Shown in pieces: positions 1-8,406 of a stretch of 44,132 nucleotides of DNA. Source of the DNA: Comamonadaceae bacterium. Lineage in GTDB: Bacteria; Pseudomonadota; Gammaproteobacteria; Burkholderiales; Burkholderiaceae_C. The first letter of the stretch is position 1. Each line of letters opens with the position of its first letter. The notes beneath the pieces are model-generated. The model saw only the letters and a program-made list of their open reading frames with translations, searched no databases and was not told the DNA's origin. The position numbers and the translations under genes were made by a program. The stretch spans positions 1 to 44,132 of the forward strand of contig CANKBG010000020.1 in the NCBI GenBank assembly GCA_947479935.1. Reading direction: 5' to 3'.

Positions 1-130
1 TCAGCCCAGCAACTAGGCCGGGCTTGTTGTTCAGAATGAACGCGATTTTGCGCTTGTTTTTGGAACTTTGCTATGGGCGCCAAGCTCTAAAATACAGGCC
101 TGTTTGGAAATGTTGCGGCGCAACAACTGA

Positions 131-166
131 GCCGAAGTTATGTAAACTTTAGTCGTAAACTTCGGC
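131..166. repeat. Inverted repeat spanning the gshA stop codon
   Basis: GCCGAAGTT (131-139) is matched by its exact complement AACTTCGGC (158-166). The 9-bp stem encloses an 18-nt loop that contains the gshA stop codon. A short direct repeat AAGTTTAC also lies inside. No T-run follows on either strand, so it is not a classical intrinsic terminator. It may instead protect the 3' end of the mRNA. A second small dyad, TGTTGC/GCAACA, lies at 111-125. Positions 1-148 otherwise show no gene. Confidence 0.45.
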
Positions 167-1444
167 TTCTGGGTCGGTCGATTCCATCTCATAACTGGCC
201 GCCAACATGGCCAAGCGGCCAATCACACCGTACATGTAAAACCGGTTGGGCACGCTGGCTCCGGGCTTCATGCCTGGCTGCGGCAAATGCGGCGTTTCAG
301 CAAACGCCAAGGGTACAAAACTGGCGCCCGGCGCATTCAAATTTTCATCTACACCGCGCTCAGCGTGAACGCGGTAAAAACCACCCACCACATAGCGGTC
401 CATCATGTACACCACCGGTTCGGCTACGGCATCGTTCATGCGCTCATTGGTGAGAACGCCTTCTTGAATGATCACATCACTCACCACTTGGCCGTCCTTG
501 ATCACGCTCATTTTGTTGCGCGTCTTGCGGTTCAGGACATCCAAATCGGACACATCGCGCACGGTCATGATGCCCATGCCATAGGTGCCGTTGTCGGCCT
601 TCACCACCACAAAGGGTTTTTCGTTGATGCCGTACTCTTTGTACTTGCGTTTGATTTTGGTAAGCAACGCATCCACGTTGCTGCGCAGGGCCTCAATGCC
701 CAGTCCTTCAGCAAAATTCACATCGCCGCATTGATTGAACATGGGGTTAATGAGCCAAGGATCAATGCCGAGCAATTTGCCAAAACGCTTGGCCACATCT
801 TCATAACTTTGAAAATGCAATGTTTTACGGCGGACGCTCCAGCCCGCGTGCAGCGGCGGCAGCAAATGCTGCTCGTGCAACTCTTCCAAGATGCCGGGTG
901 CGCCCGCAGACAAATCGTTGTTGAGCAAAATGGTGCAGGGGTCGAAATCTTTCAAACCCAGGCGATGCTTGCTTCGAATCACAGGCTCGAGCGTCACTTG
1001 CTCACCGCCTGGCAACTCAATGAGGGTTGACTCTTTAATTTCAGGGTTGATAGAACCAATGCGCACATTCAAGCCTGCCATGTGAAAGATGCGCTGCAAC
1101 TGAACCACATTGCTCAAGTAAAAAGTATTGCGCGTGTGGTTCTCAGGAATGATGAGCAAGTTCTTGGCTTCAGGGCATATTTTTTCAATGGCCGCTTGCG
1201 CCGCTTGCACGGCCAAAGGCAACATTTCAGGCGACAAATTGTTCCATCCCCCCGGGAATAAATTGGTGTCAACTGGCGCCAACTTGAAACCCGCATTGCG
1301 AATGTCGACCGATGTGTATATGGGCGGCGTGTGTTCCATCCACTCAAGGCGAAACCAACGCTCAATGGCAGGCATGGAATCGAGCACTCGCTGCTCGAGT
1401 TCATTGATGGGGCCATTCAAGGCGGTCACTAAATGCGGAACCAT
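149..1444 (-). CDS. gshA: Glutamate-cysteine ligase, betaproteobacterial type
   Basis: Catalyses the ATP-dependent joining of L-glutamate and L-cysteine, the first step of glutathione synthesis, in the cytoplasm. The 431-residue protein matches the compact GshA family common in Betaproteobacteria, which differs from the E. coli GshA fold family. A glycine-rich nucleotide-loop segment VKADNGTYGMG is visible at residues 281-291. The ATG at 1444 is preceded by AAAGG at good spacing. The gene starts 12 nt after the proA stop, so the two are probably co-transcribed. Both use glutamate as substrate (proA for proline, gshA for glutathione). The next glutathione gene, gshB, would be expected beyond the left edge but is not visible here. 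The family call is confident; it rests on recognition of the whole sequence rather than on one motif. Confidence 0.9.
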   Translation of the reverse strand: MVPHLVTALNGPINELEQRVLDSMPAIERWFRLEWMEHTPPIYTSVDIRNAGFKLAPVDTNLFPGGWNNLSPEMLPLAVQAAQAAIEKICPEAKNLLIIPENHTRNTFYLSNVVQLQRIFHMAGLNVRIGSINPEIKESTLIELPGGEQVTLEPVIRSKHRLGLKDFDPCTILLNNDLSAGAPGILEELHEQHLLPPLHAGWSVRRKTLHFQSYEDVAKRFGKLLGIDPWLINPMFNQCGDVNFAEGLGIEALRSNVDALLTKIKRKYKEYGINEKPFVVVKADNGTYGMGIMTVRDVSDLDVLNRKTRNKMSVIKDGQVVSDVIIQEGVLTNERMNDAVAEPVVYMMDRYVVGGFYRVHAERGVDENLNAPGASFVPLAFAETPHLPQPGMKPGASVPNRFYMYGVIGRLAMLAASYEMESTDPEAEVYD

Positions 1445-1456
1445 AAATACCTTTTT

Positions 1457-2770
1457 TTAATTTCTAACTTCGCCTTCGCCCAGTACCACGTACTTGAGCG
1501 AAGTGAGTCCTTCAATACCGACGGGTCCGCGGGCATGAAATTTATCGGTTGAGATGCCAATTTCTGCACCCAGCCCAAATTCAAAACCGTCTGCAAAACG
1601 CGTGCTGGTGTTGACCATCACGCTGGCCGAATCGACCTCGCGCAGAAAACGCTGCGCATGCATGTGATCGCGCGTGAGAATGGCATCGGTGTGATGACTC
1701 GAGTAATGATTGATGTGGGCAATGGCTTGGTCTATCCCTTCCACCACTTTGATGCTGATGATAGGCGCCAAATATTCTTCAAACCAATCTTGCTCTGTGG
1801 CATCGACCAACTGTGCACCGGCCACTTGCGACAGAATGGCTTTGGACTTGGCACAGCATCGCATTTCGACGCCTTTTTCAGCGTAGATTTTGCCAATGAG
1901 GGGTAAGAATTCAGCCGCCACCGCTTGCGCTACCAACAGGCCTTCACTGGCATTGCAGGGGCTGTACTTGTTTGTCTTTGCGTTGTCGGCCACTTTGACC
2001 GCCATGGCCATATCGCATGGGTCGTCCACATAGGTGTGACAGTTGCCATCCAAATGCTTGATGACCGGCACTTTGGCATCGCGACTGATGCGCTCAATGA
2101 GGCCTTTGCCGCCGCGTGGGATGATGACATCCACATACTCGGGCATGGCAATCAACTCGCCCACAGCCTGACGGTCCGTGGTTTGAACCAACTGAACGGC
2201 GTCGGCAGGCAAGCCACATTCTTTGAGTGCTTGCTGCACCAGCAAGGTCAAGGCTTTGTTGGAGTTGATGGCTTCAGAGCCGCCGCGCAAAATGCACGCA
2301 TTGCCGCTCTTGATCGACAAACTGGCCGCTTCAATGGTCACATTGGGACGGCTTTCAAAGATCATGCCGAACACACCAATGGGCACACGCATTTGCCCCA
2401 CACGAATACCGCTGGGTTGTTGTTTCATGCCCAAAATTTCGCCAATCACATCGGGCATGGCGGCCAACTGCTCACAACCTTCTGCACATGTGGCCAACAC
2501 TTTGGGCGTGAGGCGCAAGCGATCCACCATGGGCGCTGGCAAACCTGCTGCCTCGGCCCGTGCCAAGTCTTTGGCGTTGTCAATTTGGAGGGCTGCCGTG
2601 TTTTTGAGTAGCAAGGCGGCCAAACGTTTTAAAGCTTGGTTTTTGGAAGCCGTAGAAGCCTTGGCCATGGCGGCAGAGGCCACCTTGGCCTGCTGGCCGA
2701 GGGTCTGCATGTCCGTTTGCACAGACGTGTGCAACAAGGCTTGTGAAGAATTTGGCGAAGATGCGTTCAT
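1457..2770 (-). CDS. proA: Gamma-glutamyl phosphate reductase (glutamate-5-semialdehyde dehydrogenase)
   Basis: Reduces gamma-glutamyl phosphate with NADPH to glutamate-5-semialdehyde in proline synthesis. The 437-residue length is typical of ProA (about 415-440). The aldehyde-dehydrogenase fold is recognisable. It includes the segment [14 protein letters not shown] (residues 130-143), the [11 protein letters not shown] stretch near residue 160, and the catalytic cysteine Cys272 in SPCNASEG. The ATG at 2770 gives the family N-terminus. It lies 24 nt after the stop of the upstream lyase gene, so it may be read through from that operon even though the pathways are unrelated. proB, the kinase that makes its substrate, is not in this window. 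Confidence 0.95.
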   Translation of the reverse strand: MNASSPNSSQALLHTSVQTDMQTLGQQAKVASAAMAKASTASKNQALKRLAALLLKNTAALQIDNAKDLARAEAAGLPAPMVDRLRLTPKVLATCAEGCEQLAAMPDVIGEILGMKQQPSGIRVGQMRVPIGVFGMIFESRPNVTIEAASLSIKSGNACILRGGSEAINSNKALTLLVQQALKECGLPADAVQLVQTTDRQAVGELIAMPEYVDVIIPRGGKGLIERISRDAKVPVIKHLDGNCHTYVDDPCDMAMAVKVADNAKTNKYSPCNASEGLLVAQAVAAEFLPLIGKIYAEKGVEMRCCAKSKAILSQVAGAQLVDATEQDWFEEYLAPIISIKVVEGIDQAIAHINHYSSHHTDAILTRDHMHAQRFLREVDSASVMVNTSTRFADGFEFGLGAEIGISTDKFHARGPVGIEGLTSLKYVVLGEGEVRN

Positions 2771-2794
2771 GTATCTATTTTCGCACTCTTGCGC

Positions 2795-3733
2795 TCAAAC
2801 GGGAAACTGACCTTCCCATTTTTCTATTTCGGGCAAGCCCAAGCAGTCGTTGTACTCCTTGGAACTCAACTGGCGAGGCTTGACAGCCAGCGTATGGCCG
2901 TCCATTTGCAGATGCTGAAGGGCTTCTCTCATGGCAAAACCCACCGCATTGCGCAAAAGGGCTGGGTAAATGGCCAAAGCCACGCCGTGGGTGTGCAATT
3001 GCCCTGCGGGCAGACCCAGCAAAGGGCCTCCTGCATCCATGTTGATGGTACAAGGGATGGTCAGGGCCTCAGAAATCCGTTTCAGGTCGTTCAGCAAATC
3101 CTCGTGCGCTTTCAATTCCACAAAAACAGCGTCTGCACCTGCTTTTTGGAAAGCTTGTGCCCGCTTTATGCCTGCCTCTAGTCCTTCAACACCCACACTG
3201 TCCGTGCGGGCAATGATCATGAATTGATCGTCTTTGCGGGCGGCCACTGCCGCTTCAATTTTGGCGACCGCTTCACGAAAGGGCAACACACTCCGATCGC
3301 CTGGAAGTTGCGCGCAACGCTTGGGCGAAATTTGATCTTCCATGTGAATGGCAGCCACACCCGCCGCTTCAAACTCTTCGATGGTGCGGCGCACACCCAC
3401 CACGTTGCCGTAACCGGTATCGGCATCGCAAATGAGTGGCAAGTTCACACACGAAGCCACACGGCGTGCATGCCCTGACATGAGAGACAAATCGATAAGG
3501 CCGACATCGGGTCGACCCAGCAAAGAGGCAGAGACACCATTGCCCGTCATGTAGACCGCTTCAAAACCCAACTGCTGAACCATGCGAGCGCCATAACCGT
3601 CGTAGACACCCGGCGCCACCAAAGCGGTGCCACCTTGTTGTGCTTGTTTCAAGCGCGCTCGAAGTTGTTGCCTGAGTTGCGTGGGCGTCAAGGCAGTTTG
3701 GAAAGCGGAAGAGGGCAACGGCGTTGGACTCAT
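2795..3733 (-). CDS. Isocitrate lyase/PEP mutase superfamily C-C lyase (2-alkylmalate lyase-like)
   Basis: A 312-residue TIM-barrel lyase of the methylisocitrate lyase group. Visible are the Mg-binding segment CDADTGYGN (Asp103, Asp105), a following MED, and the mobile loop with the catalytic cysteine KRC (Cys140). In PrpB and isocitrate lyase the Cys is followed by Gly-His; here it is followed by Ala-Gln, so substrate specificity probably differs. The ATG at 3733 overlaps the upstream LeuD-like stop as ATGA, indicating translational coupling. Family members cleave methylisocitrate, 2,3-dimethylmalate, citramalate and related 2-substituted malates. The hydratase pair directly upstream favours a substituted-malate lyase releasing pyruvate, but this is inference. 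PrpB itself is less likely because prpC and a propionate operon are absent. Oxaloacetate decarboxylase-type members usually lack the Cys loop. Confidence 0.85.
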   Translation of the reverse strand: MSPTPLPSSAFQTALTPTQLRQQLRARLKQAQQGGTALVAPGVYDGYGARMVQQLGFEAVYMTGNGVSASLLGRPDVGLIDLSLMSGHARRVASCVNLPLICDADTGYGNVVGVRRTIEEFEAAGVAAIHMEDQISPKRCAQLPGDRSVLPFREAVAKIEAAVAARKDDQFMIIARTDSVGVEGLEAGIKRAQAFQKAGADAVFVELKAHEDLLNDLKRISEALTIPCTINMDAGGPLLGLPAGQLHTHGVALAIYPALLRNAVGFAMREALQHLQMDGHTLAVKPRQLSSKEYNDCLGLPEIEKWEGQFPV

Positions 3734-4239
3734 GTTGAAATTTTCCAATCAGGGTATTTTTTGAGGAATGGAATTAGGCCGCCCTCACGCAAGATGGCCC
3801 GAATGGCTTCAGGTACGGCGCCCAAGGTCCGCGTCAATTGACGCGACGCGACGCCAACCTTTTGACCCGCCATGTCCACCTCAATGCGGTCTCCCTCTTC
3901 GATGCCAGACACATCGCACTCCACCACGGTCAGGCCATTGTTGATGGCGTTTCTGAAAAATTGTCGGCCAAATGAAGGCGCCACAATGGCGGCCACACCC
4001 ATGCGCCGCAAAATATGAACCGCCTGCTCGCGAGATGAATTGATGCCAAAGTGTGTGCCCGCCACAATGACACTGCCTGGCACAAAGCGCGCGGCAAATC
4101 CAGGGGAAATAGCCTCAAAGGCTTGGGCTGCGATGAAGGCTTCGTCTTTGCCGGGCAAATATTTGCCTGAGCAATTCAAATCTGTATTGACATCGTCGCC
4201 CAGCAGGAATACGCGTCCTTGAATGGCTTGCTCAAGCAT
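3730..4239 (-). CDS. LeuD-like small subunit of a (substituted) malate/maleate hydro-lyase
   Basis: A 169-residue swivel domain of the aconitase superfamily, small-subunit type. It is about the length of archaeal-type LeuD and of DmdB-like subunits. The DDVNTD start region, the GKYLPGKDE segment and the substrate-loop motif GTHFGINSSREQ (residues 61-72) are visible. In most isopropylmalate isomerases the last reads G-NFGCGSSREH, so the Cys-Gly pair is replaced by Ile-Asn and His by Gln. The ATG at 4239 overlaps the end of the LeuC-like gene by 8 nt. The stop overlaps the next start by 4 nt. The tight coupling indicates a stoichiometric complex with the LeuC-like partner. True leucine biosynthesis is unlikely given the neighbours (no leuB, and a Bug protein and lyase instead). 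Confidence 0.82.
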   Translation of the reverse strand: MLEQAIQGRVFLLGDDVNTDLNCSGKYLPGKDEAFIAAQAFEAISPGFAARFVPGSVIVAGTHFGINSSREQAVHILRRMGVAAIVAPSFGRQFFRNAINNGLTVVECDVSGIEEGDRIEVDMAGQKVGVASRQLTRTLGAVPEAIRAILREGGLIPFLKKYPDWKIST

Positions 4240-5518
4240 GTGAGGCCTCCCATTGACCGCCCGCCACAGTGCGTGGATCGGTGATGAAGCCTGTCAACGC
4301 AGAAGCGGCCACCGTGGCCGCTGAGCCCAGCCAAATATCGGCGTCATGGTTGCCCAAACGACCTTGGAAATTTCGGTTGGCACTGGAAATCACCACTTCG
4401 CGGTCGCCCGGAATGAGGTGGTTGGTGATGCCCACGCAGGTGCCACAACCTGCTGCTTCCACAGATGCACCCGCCTCTGTGAGTGCCTCAATCAAGCCTT
4501 CGCGCGCTGCCGCCAAATAAATTTGACGCGATGCTGGCGTGATGATCATGCGAACGCCCTTAGCGACGTGCTTGCCTTTCAAGATGGAAGCCGCTTGGCG
4601 AATGTCGTCTAAGCGGCCGTTGGTGCAGGTGCCAATGAGTGCAAAATTAATTTTCTGCCCCACAACGTCTTGCGCAGACACGATGTCATCGACTGCATGT
4701 TGACGCGCCACTTGCGGCGCTAACTGAGAAGCGTCAATTTCAAAGTGATCGACGTAGTGGGCATCGTCATCGGCACTCAAAGGCGCTGGCGTTTTTGCGC
4801 CGTGTGCTTTTAACCAAGCGAATGTTTTTTCATCGGCTTCCAACAAAGCCGCTTTGGCGCCCAACTCCGCCGCATGGTTGCAAAGCGTCATGCGATCGTC
4901 AATTTCCATGGCCTGCACGGCCGTACCCACATACTCAATGGCACGGTAGTTCAAGCCCTCGGCGCCAAACTTGCTCAGCATGTGCAACGTAATGTCTTTG
5001 GCCCACACCCCTGCTTGCAAGCGGCCTTTCAAGACCACTCGAACAGACTCCGGCACACGCAACCAAACTTTGCCCGTGGCCATCACGGCACTCACATCTG
5101 TACCTTCAATGCCGGTTCCAAACGCATTGAAAGCGCCATAGGTCACAGAGTGCGTGTCGGTACCGACAATTAAATCGCCGCACGTGAGATGCCCGCCTTC
5201 TGGCATGACTTGATGGCAAATGCCATCGCCAATGTCGTATAAGACACTGCCATGTTCGTCTGCAAATTTGCGCATGGCCGTGTGACCTTGTGCAGCCTCT
5301 ACTGTGGGCGGTGGTGAAAAGTGGTCAAGCACCCAAGCTGTTTTGTGGGCAAAGGGCAACGTCTTTGCGCCCATTTTTTCAACCATGCGAATGGTGTTGG
5401 GTGCGCGTGCGTCGTGCACCATGGCAAATGTCACGCCGGCCACCACCAAGTCGCCGGCATTCGCGCAAGCCAAACCTGCATGACGCGCTAATAATTTTTC
5501 TGCGAGGGTGAAACCCAT
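4232..5518 (-). CDS. LeuC/aconitase-like large subunit of a hydro-lyase
   Basis: Large Fe-S subunit (428 residues) of the 3-isopropylmalate dehydratase/homoaconitase family. The three 4Fe-4S cysteines are in place: Cys298 in GTCTNGRLDD, and Cys358 and Cys361 in GCGTCVG. VGTDTHSVTYGA and the MPEGGHLTCGDL segment are typical of the family. I chose the ATG at 5518 (MGFTLAEKLLARHAG) because it has AAAGG just upstream and gives the family N-terminus; an upstream extension of 36 residues looks non-coding. It lies 65 nt after the Bug-protein gene and overlaps the LeuD-like gene by 8 nt. With the lyase that follows, it resembles the DmdAB-Dml arrangement known from nicotinate fermentation. The actual substrate is not determined by sequence. 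Confidence 0.85.
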   Translation of the reverse strand: MGFTLAEKLLARHAGLACANAGDLVVAGVTFAMVHDARAPNTIRMVEKMGAKTLPFAHKTAWVLDHFSPPPTVEAAQGHTAMRKFADEHGSVLYDIGDGICHQVMPEGGHLTCGDLIVGTDTHSVTYGAFNAFGTGIEGTDVSAVMATGKVWLRVPESVRVVLKGRLQAGVWAKDITLHMLSKFGAEGLNYRAIEYVGTAVQAMEIDDRMTLCNHAAELGAKAALLEADEKTFAWLKAHGAKTPAPLSADDDAHYVDHFEIDASQLAPQVARQHAVDDIVSAQDVVGQKINFALIGTCTNGRLDDIRQAASILKGKHVAKGVRMIITPASRQIYLAAAREGLIEALTEAGASVEAAGCGTCVGITNHLIPGDREVVISSANRNFQGRLGNHDADIWLGSAATVAASALTGFITDPRTVAGGQWEASHA

Positions 5519-5583
5519 GACTGACCTTTTAATTAAATTTACAGGTACTTGGTAACTTGCTTGATGACTTGCTTTAACAGGCA

Positions 5584-6612
5584 TTAACTGCCTTTGATGT
5601 TCGCTTTGCGAACCACTGTGCCCCACTTGTCACTTTCAGATTTGATGTAGCGCGTGGCCTCTGCTGGCGTTGTAGGGGTGGGCTCAAGCCCTAGTTTGCG
5701 AAGCTGCGCCACAATGCCTTGATCTTTCAAGGCGGTGACCAACGCAGCGTTTAAGCGTTTGATCACTTCAGGGGGCGTTTTGGCAGGCGCAGCAAAGGCA
5801 TACCAATTGGCGGCTTCGAAGCCCGGAAATCCAGACTCGGCAATGGTGGGTACATTGGGCAAGGCTTCTAAGCGCTTAGAGCCCGTGGTGGCCAGCGGGC
5901 GCAATTTGCCCGTTTGAATGTGCTGCACGGCATCTGTGGGGCTTGAAAAGATGGAGGGCAAGACACCGCCCAACAAATCGTTCATGGCCGGTGCGCCGCC
6001 GCGATAGGCCACGTGCTGGTTGTTCAAGTTGGCGGCAATCTTGAGCATCTCGCCCGCCAAATGTCCGCCCCCGCCAATGCCCGAAGAACCAAAAGACATT
6101 TTGGAATTTTCTGGGCGCGCTTGCTTCAAATAATCTTCAAAGGTTTTGACATCGCTGGCTGAATTGACCACCAACACATTGCTAAACACCACGCAAAGGG
6201 TGAGTGCTGCCGTGTCGATGACAGGGTCGTAGCTCAGTTTGTTCAGATGTTGGTTGACAGACAAGGAGCCCACCGTGCCCAACATGATGGTGTGACCGTC
6301 GGGTGTGGCTTTGGTCAACATGTCGGTGGCAATGTTGCCGCCGGCTCCGGGCTTGTTGTCAATGACCACACTTTGTTTGAACAATTCAGTGAGTTTGGGC
6401 ACCATGATTCGGGCCACTGTGTCTGAGCTGCCCCCTGGTGCAAAACCCACCAAAATTTTGACGTTTTGCGTTGGAAAATTGCTCTCTGCATTTTGTGCAT
6501 GTGCCGCGGTCATAGAGAGACTTTGCACGCTGAACAGCACAACGGCCATCCAGGTCCAAGCGTTTGCTTTGACACTTGCTTTTAAACTTGCTTTTGCAAT
6601 TGAATTTGACAT
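5584..6612 (-). CDS. Bug/TctC-family periplasmic binding protein
   Basis: A 342-residue tripartite-tricarboxylate-transporter substrate receptor. The basic N-terminus and hydrophobic stretch end in AAHAQ near residue 39, which looks like a Sec signal peptide. The family hallmarks KILVGFAPGGSSDTVAR, a GAGGN segment and a TVGSLSVN segment follow. The ATG at 6612 has AGGAGA at good spacing; an upstream in-frame start lacks a site. No TctA or TctB membrane genes are nearby, which is common for the very large Bug families of Burkholderiales. As first gene of the run it probably delivers the carboxylic acid that the LeuCD-like hydratase and the lyase degrade. The ligand is unknown. Confidence 0.9.
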   Translation of the reverse strand: MSNSIAKASLKASVKANAWTWMAVVLFSVQSLSMTAAHAQNAESNFPTQNVKILVGFAPGGSSDTVARIMVPKLTELFKQSVVIDNKPGAGGNIATDMLTKATPDGHTIMLGTVGSLSVNQHLNKLSYDPVIDTAALTLCVVFSNVLVVNSASDVKTFEDYLKQARPENSKMSFGSSGIGGGGHLAGEMLKIAANLNNQHVAYRGGAPAMNDLLGGVLPSIFSSPTDAVQHIQTGKLRPLATTGSKRLEALPNVPTIAESGFPGFEAANWYAFAAPAKTPPEVIKRLNAALVTALKDQGIVAQLRKLGLEPTPTTPAEATRYIKSESDKWGTVVRKANIKGS

Positions 6613-6642
6613 GGTTTCTGTCTCCTGATCCGGCATCAACGC

Positions 6643-6670
6643 AGTGTAGGCCCAAGCCCGCACCTTTCAA
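6643..6670 (-). promoter_or_regulatory. Sigma-70-type promoter for the Bug-hydratase-lyase operon
   Basis: On the minus strand TTGAAA (6665-6670) and TACACT (6643-6648) are separated by 16 bp. They match the -35 and -10 consensus at 5/6 and 4/6 positions. The start codon is 30 nt further on, leaving room for the AGGAGA ribosome site. Confidence 0.5.
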
Positions 6671-6696
6671 CCCAAACACAAAGATTCAAAGTGCAG

Positions 6697-6717
6697 TCTG
6701 TGAGTTGCTCTCACAGA
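6697..6717. promoter_or_regulatory. Dyad upstream of the catabolic operon promoter
   Basis: TCTGTGAG (6697-6704) and CTCACAGA (6710-6717) form a perfect 8-bp inverted repeat around TTGCT. It lies just downstream of holA, about 27 bp upstream of the -35 element. No T-run follows on the minus strand, which speaks against an intrinsic terminator for holA. It is a good candidate operator or activator site for the operon, though it could also be a weak holA 3' hairpin. Confidence 0.45.
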
Positions 6718-6726
6718 GTTTAGCGC

Positions 6727-7782
6727 TTAGGCTTTGGCCACACAGGCGCTAGACACCCGCAAGGCCAAGCGTTGTAGAGCTTGCCATGGATCGGTGGGCC
6801 AATCGGCTACTTTCAGCCCTTTGACAATGCCGTCAACCTGATGGGCGTTTTGTAGCAATTGCGCCAAGCGAGGGCTCGACAAACGGGGCAAGACGCGTTC
6901 AAACAGTTTTTCACGCACGCCCCAAATTCGTTGCTCGCGAAGTGCCATGGGCAAGGGCCGGCCTTCAGCCATGGCATCTTTGACTCGCTTCAAAGCGCGA
7001 ATGTCTTCGGCCAAGGTGTAATGCACCAACACCGCAGCCTCGCCTTCGGCTTGCAAACCATCCAGCATGCGTTGAACACGCCCTATTTGCCCCGATAGAA
7101 CAGCTTCAGACAATTTGAAAACATCGTAACGCGCCACATTCAACACGGCGCTTTCGACCTGTGTTTGACTTAATTCACCCGCGGGATAAAGCAAGCCCAA
7201 TTTTTGAATTTCTTGATGGGCTGCCAACAAATTGCCTTCCACCCGATCGGCAAAAAATTGCAAACAACTTTGACCTTCTTGTCCCGCCACCACACTTTGG
7301 TTTTGCAACTTCAACCTTTGTGCAATCCATTGCGGCAATTGCGCTCTTTCAAGCGAATCAATTTGCAGGGTAACGCCATATTGCTCTAGAGCGCCAAACC
7401 ATGCGCCTTTTTTGGTGGCATTGTCTAGTCGGGGCAGGATGAACAATGTGAGCGTGCTGTCATTGCCCTCGGCGCTTTCAGCCAACTGTTGAATCATGGG
7501 GCTGCCCTCTTTACCTGGTTTGCCCGAGGGAATTCGAATTTCCAAAATTTGTCGATCTGCAAAAAGACTCATCGAGCCCCCTGCGGCCAACACCTCACTC
7601 CAGTCGAAGTGCGCGCCACTTACCACATGCATGCTGCGTTCTGAAAATCCCTGCGCACGCGCGGCGGCGCGAATCGCGTCTGCAGCTTCTTGCACCAGCA
7701 AGGGCTCATCGCCATGCAAGACGTAAAGGCTTCGCAACCCTTTTTGCAAATGCGCTTGAAGTTGTGGCAAAGCCAATTGCAT
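6727..7782 (-). CDS. holA: DNA polymerase III delta subunit
   Basis: Delta subunit of the clamp loader, which opens the beta sliding clamp and loads it on DNA. The 351-residue length fits HolA. The start MQLALPQLQAHLQKGLRSLYVLHGDEPLLVQEAADAIR contains the family signature for a Walker-A-less AAA+ domain (HGDEPLL near residue 23), shown here only to identify it. The C-terminal part is the helical collar domain. It is the last gene of the leuS-lptE-holA run and follows lptE by about 77 nt, an order common in Proteobacteria. Confidence 0.92.
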   Translation of the reverse strand: MQLALPQLQAHLQKGLRSLYVLHGDEPLLVQEAADAIRAAARAQGFSERSMHVVSGAHFDWSEVLAAGGSMSLFADRQILEIRIPSGKPGKEGSPMIQQLAESAEGNDSTLTLFILPRLDNATKKGAWFGALEQYGVTLQIDSLERAQLPQWIAQRLKLQNQSVVAGQEGQSCLQFFADRVEGNLLAAHQEIQKLGLLYPAGELSQTQVESAVLNVARYDVFKLSEAVLSGQIGRVQRMLDGLQAEGEAAVLVHYTLAEDIRALKRVKDAMAEGRPLPMALREQRIWGVREKLFERVLPRLSSPRLAQLLQNAHQVDGIVKGLKVADWPTDPWQALQRLALRVSSACVAKA

Positions 7783-7859
7783 AAGGAGACGGCTCAGGTG
7801 CTCAGAGACAATGCGGACATCGAGAGGCTAGAAGAAAAAACCAACATGTCAAATCAATT

Positions 7860-8390
7860 TCACAACGATTTGACCGCCGCCAATCGGCGCAAAATTTGCT
7901 GCACGATGTCGGTCTGCATGTCGCGGTACATCATGGCTTCTTCAATTTCTTTGGACAGCGCCGCAGTTTCTAAGAAACTCAAGTCGCGTTGCTGCTGCAG
8001 CTCTACTTCTGGAATCAGGTTCTTGCCTTGGGGTGTGCGCAATCTAAATTTAACTCGCAAGCGCAATTGCAATTCACGCACTTGGCCCGAAGCATTCAAA
8101 CCCACCACCACCCGCTCGCGCAGTTCAGACATCACATCCAAAACCACTTCAGATGCCGCCATGTCTTTGGCTTCTGTAAAAACTTGCAAATTGGCATTGC
8201 TGGCCAAGTTTCTGCGCAGGCCCGTACCCAATTCGGACTGTCGCGGCAAAATAAGAAACAATGACTTGAAAGGCAAGTCAGCACTTTGCCTTAACTGAAA
8301 ACCGCAGCCCGAAAGTCCATATGACAACAACCCAGCTGCGCCCAAATAAAGGGTGCGTAAAGATTGTCGACGGGTGACAGTTTGCGTCAT
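7860..8390 (-). CDS. lptE: LPS-assembly lipoprotein LptE
   Basis: Outer-membrane lipoprotein that plugs the LptD barrel and delivers lipopolysaccharide to the cell surface. With the ATG at 8390 it has 176 residues. A hydrophobic signal ends in the lipobox LSGC, followed by GFQLR, the typical LptE mature start. The central and C-terminal beta-rich region is family-like, and the order leuS-lptE-holA is the usual one. The longer open frame (to 8444) overlaps the leuS end and lacks signal-peptide character, so the shorter start was chosen. The gene lies 16 nt after the leuS stop. Confidence 0.88.
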   Translation of the reverse strand: MTQTVTRRQSLRTLYLGAAGLLSYGLSGCGFQLRQSADLPFKSLFLILPRQSELGTGLRRNLASNANLQVFTEAKDMAASEVVLDVMSELRERVVVGLNASGQVRELQLRLRVKFRLRTPQGKNLIPEVELQQQRDLSFLETAALSKEIEEAMMYRDMQTDIVQQILRRLAAVKSL

Positions 8391-8406
8391 GAAATGGTGA
8401 GCCTGT

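Noticed and set aside
287..1030. Long His-rich open frame opposite gshA
   Set aside because: Antisense to a clear gene. The His/Val-rich composition is a shadow of the gshA codon bias, with no start signal or family resemblance.
1925..2611. Open frame of more than 200 codons opposite proA
   Set aside because: Antisense shadow with Gly/His-rich low-complexity content and no recognisable domain.
2795..4239. Leucine biosynthesis or methylcitrate cycle as the role of the LeuCD/lyase genes
   Set aside because: No leuA, leuB, prpC or prpD nearby. Loop residues differ, and the Bug receptor points to catabolism.
4232..5626. LeuC-like start at 5626
   Set aside because: The extra 36 residues look non-coding, while the ATG at 5518 has a ribosome site and the family N-terminus.
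6697..6717. Terminator of holA
   Set aside because: The stem is perfect but no T-run follows on the minus strand, so an operator is as likely; reported as a dyad.
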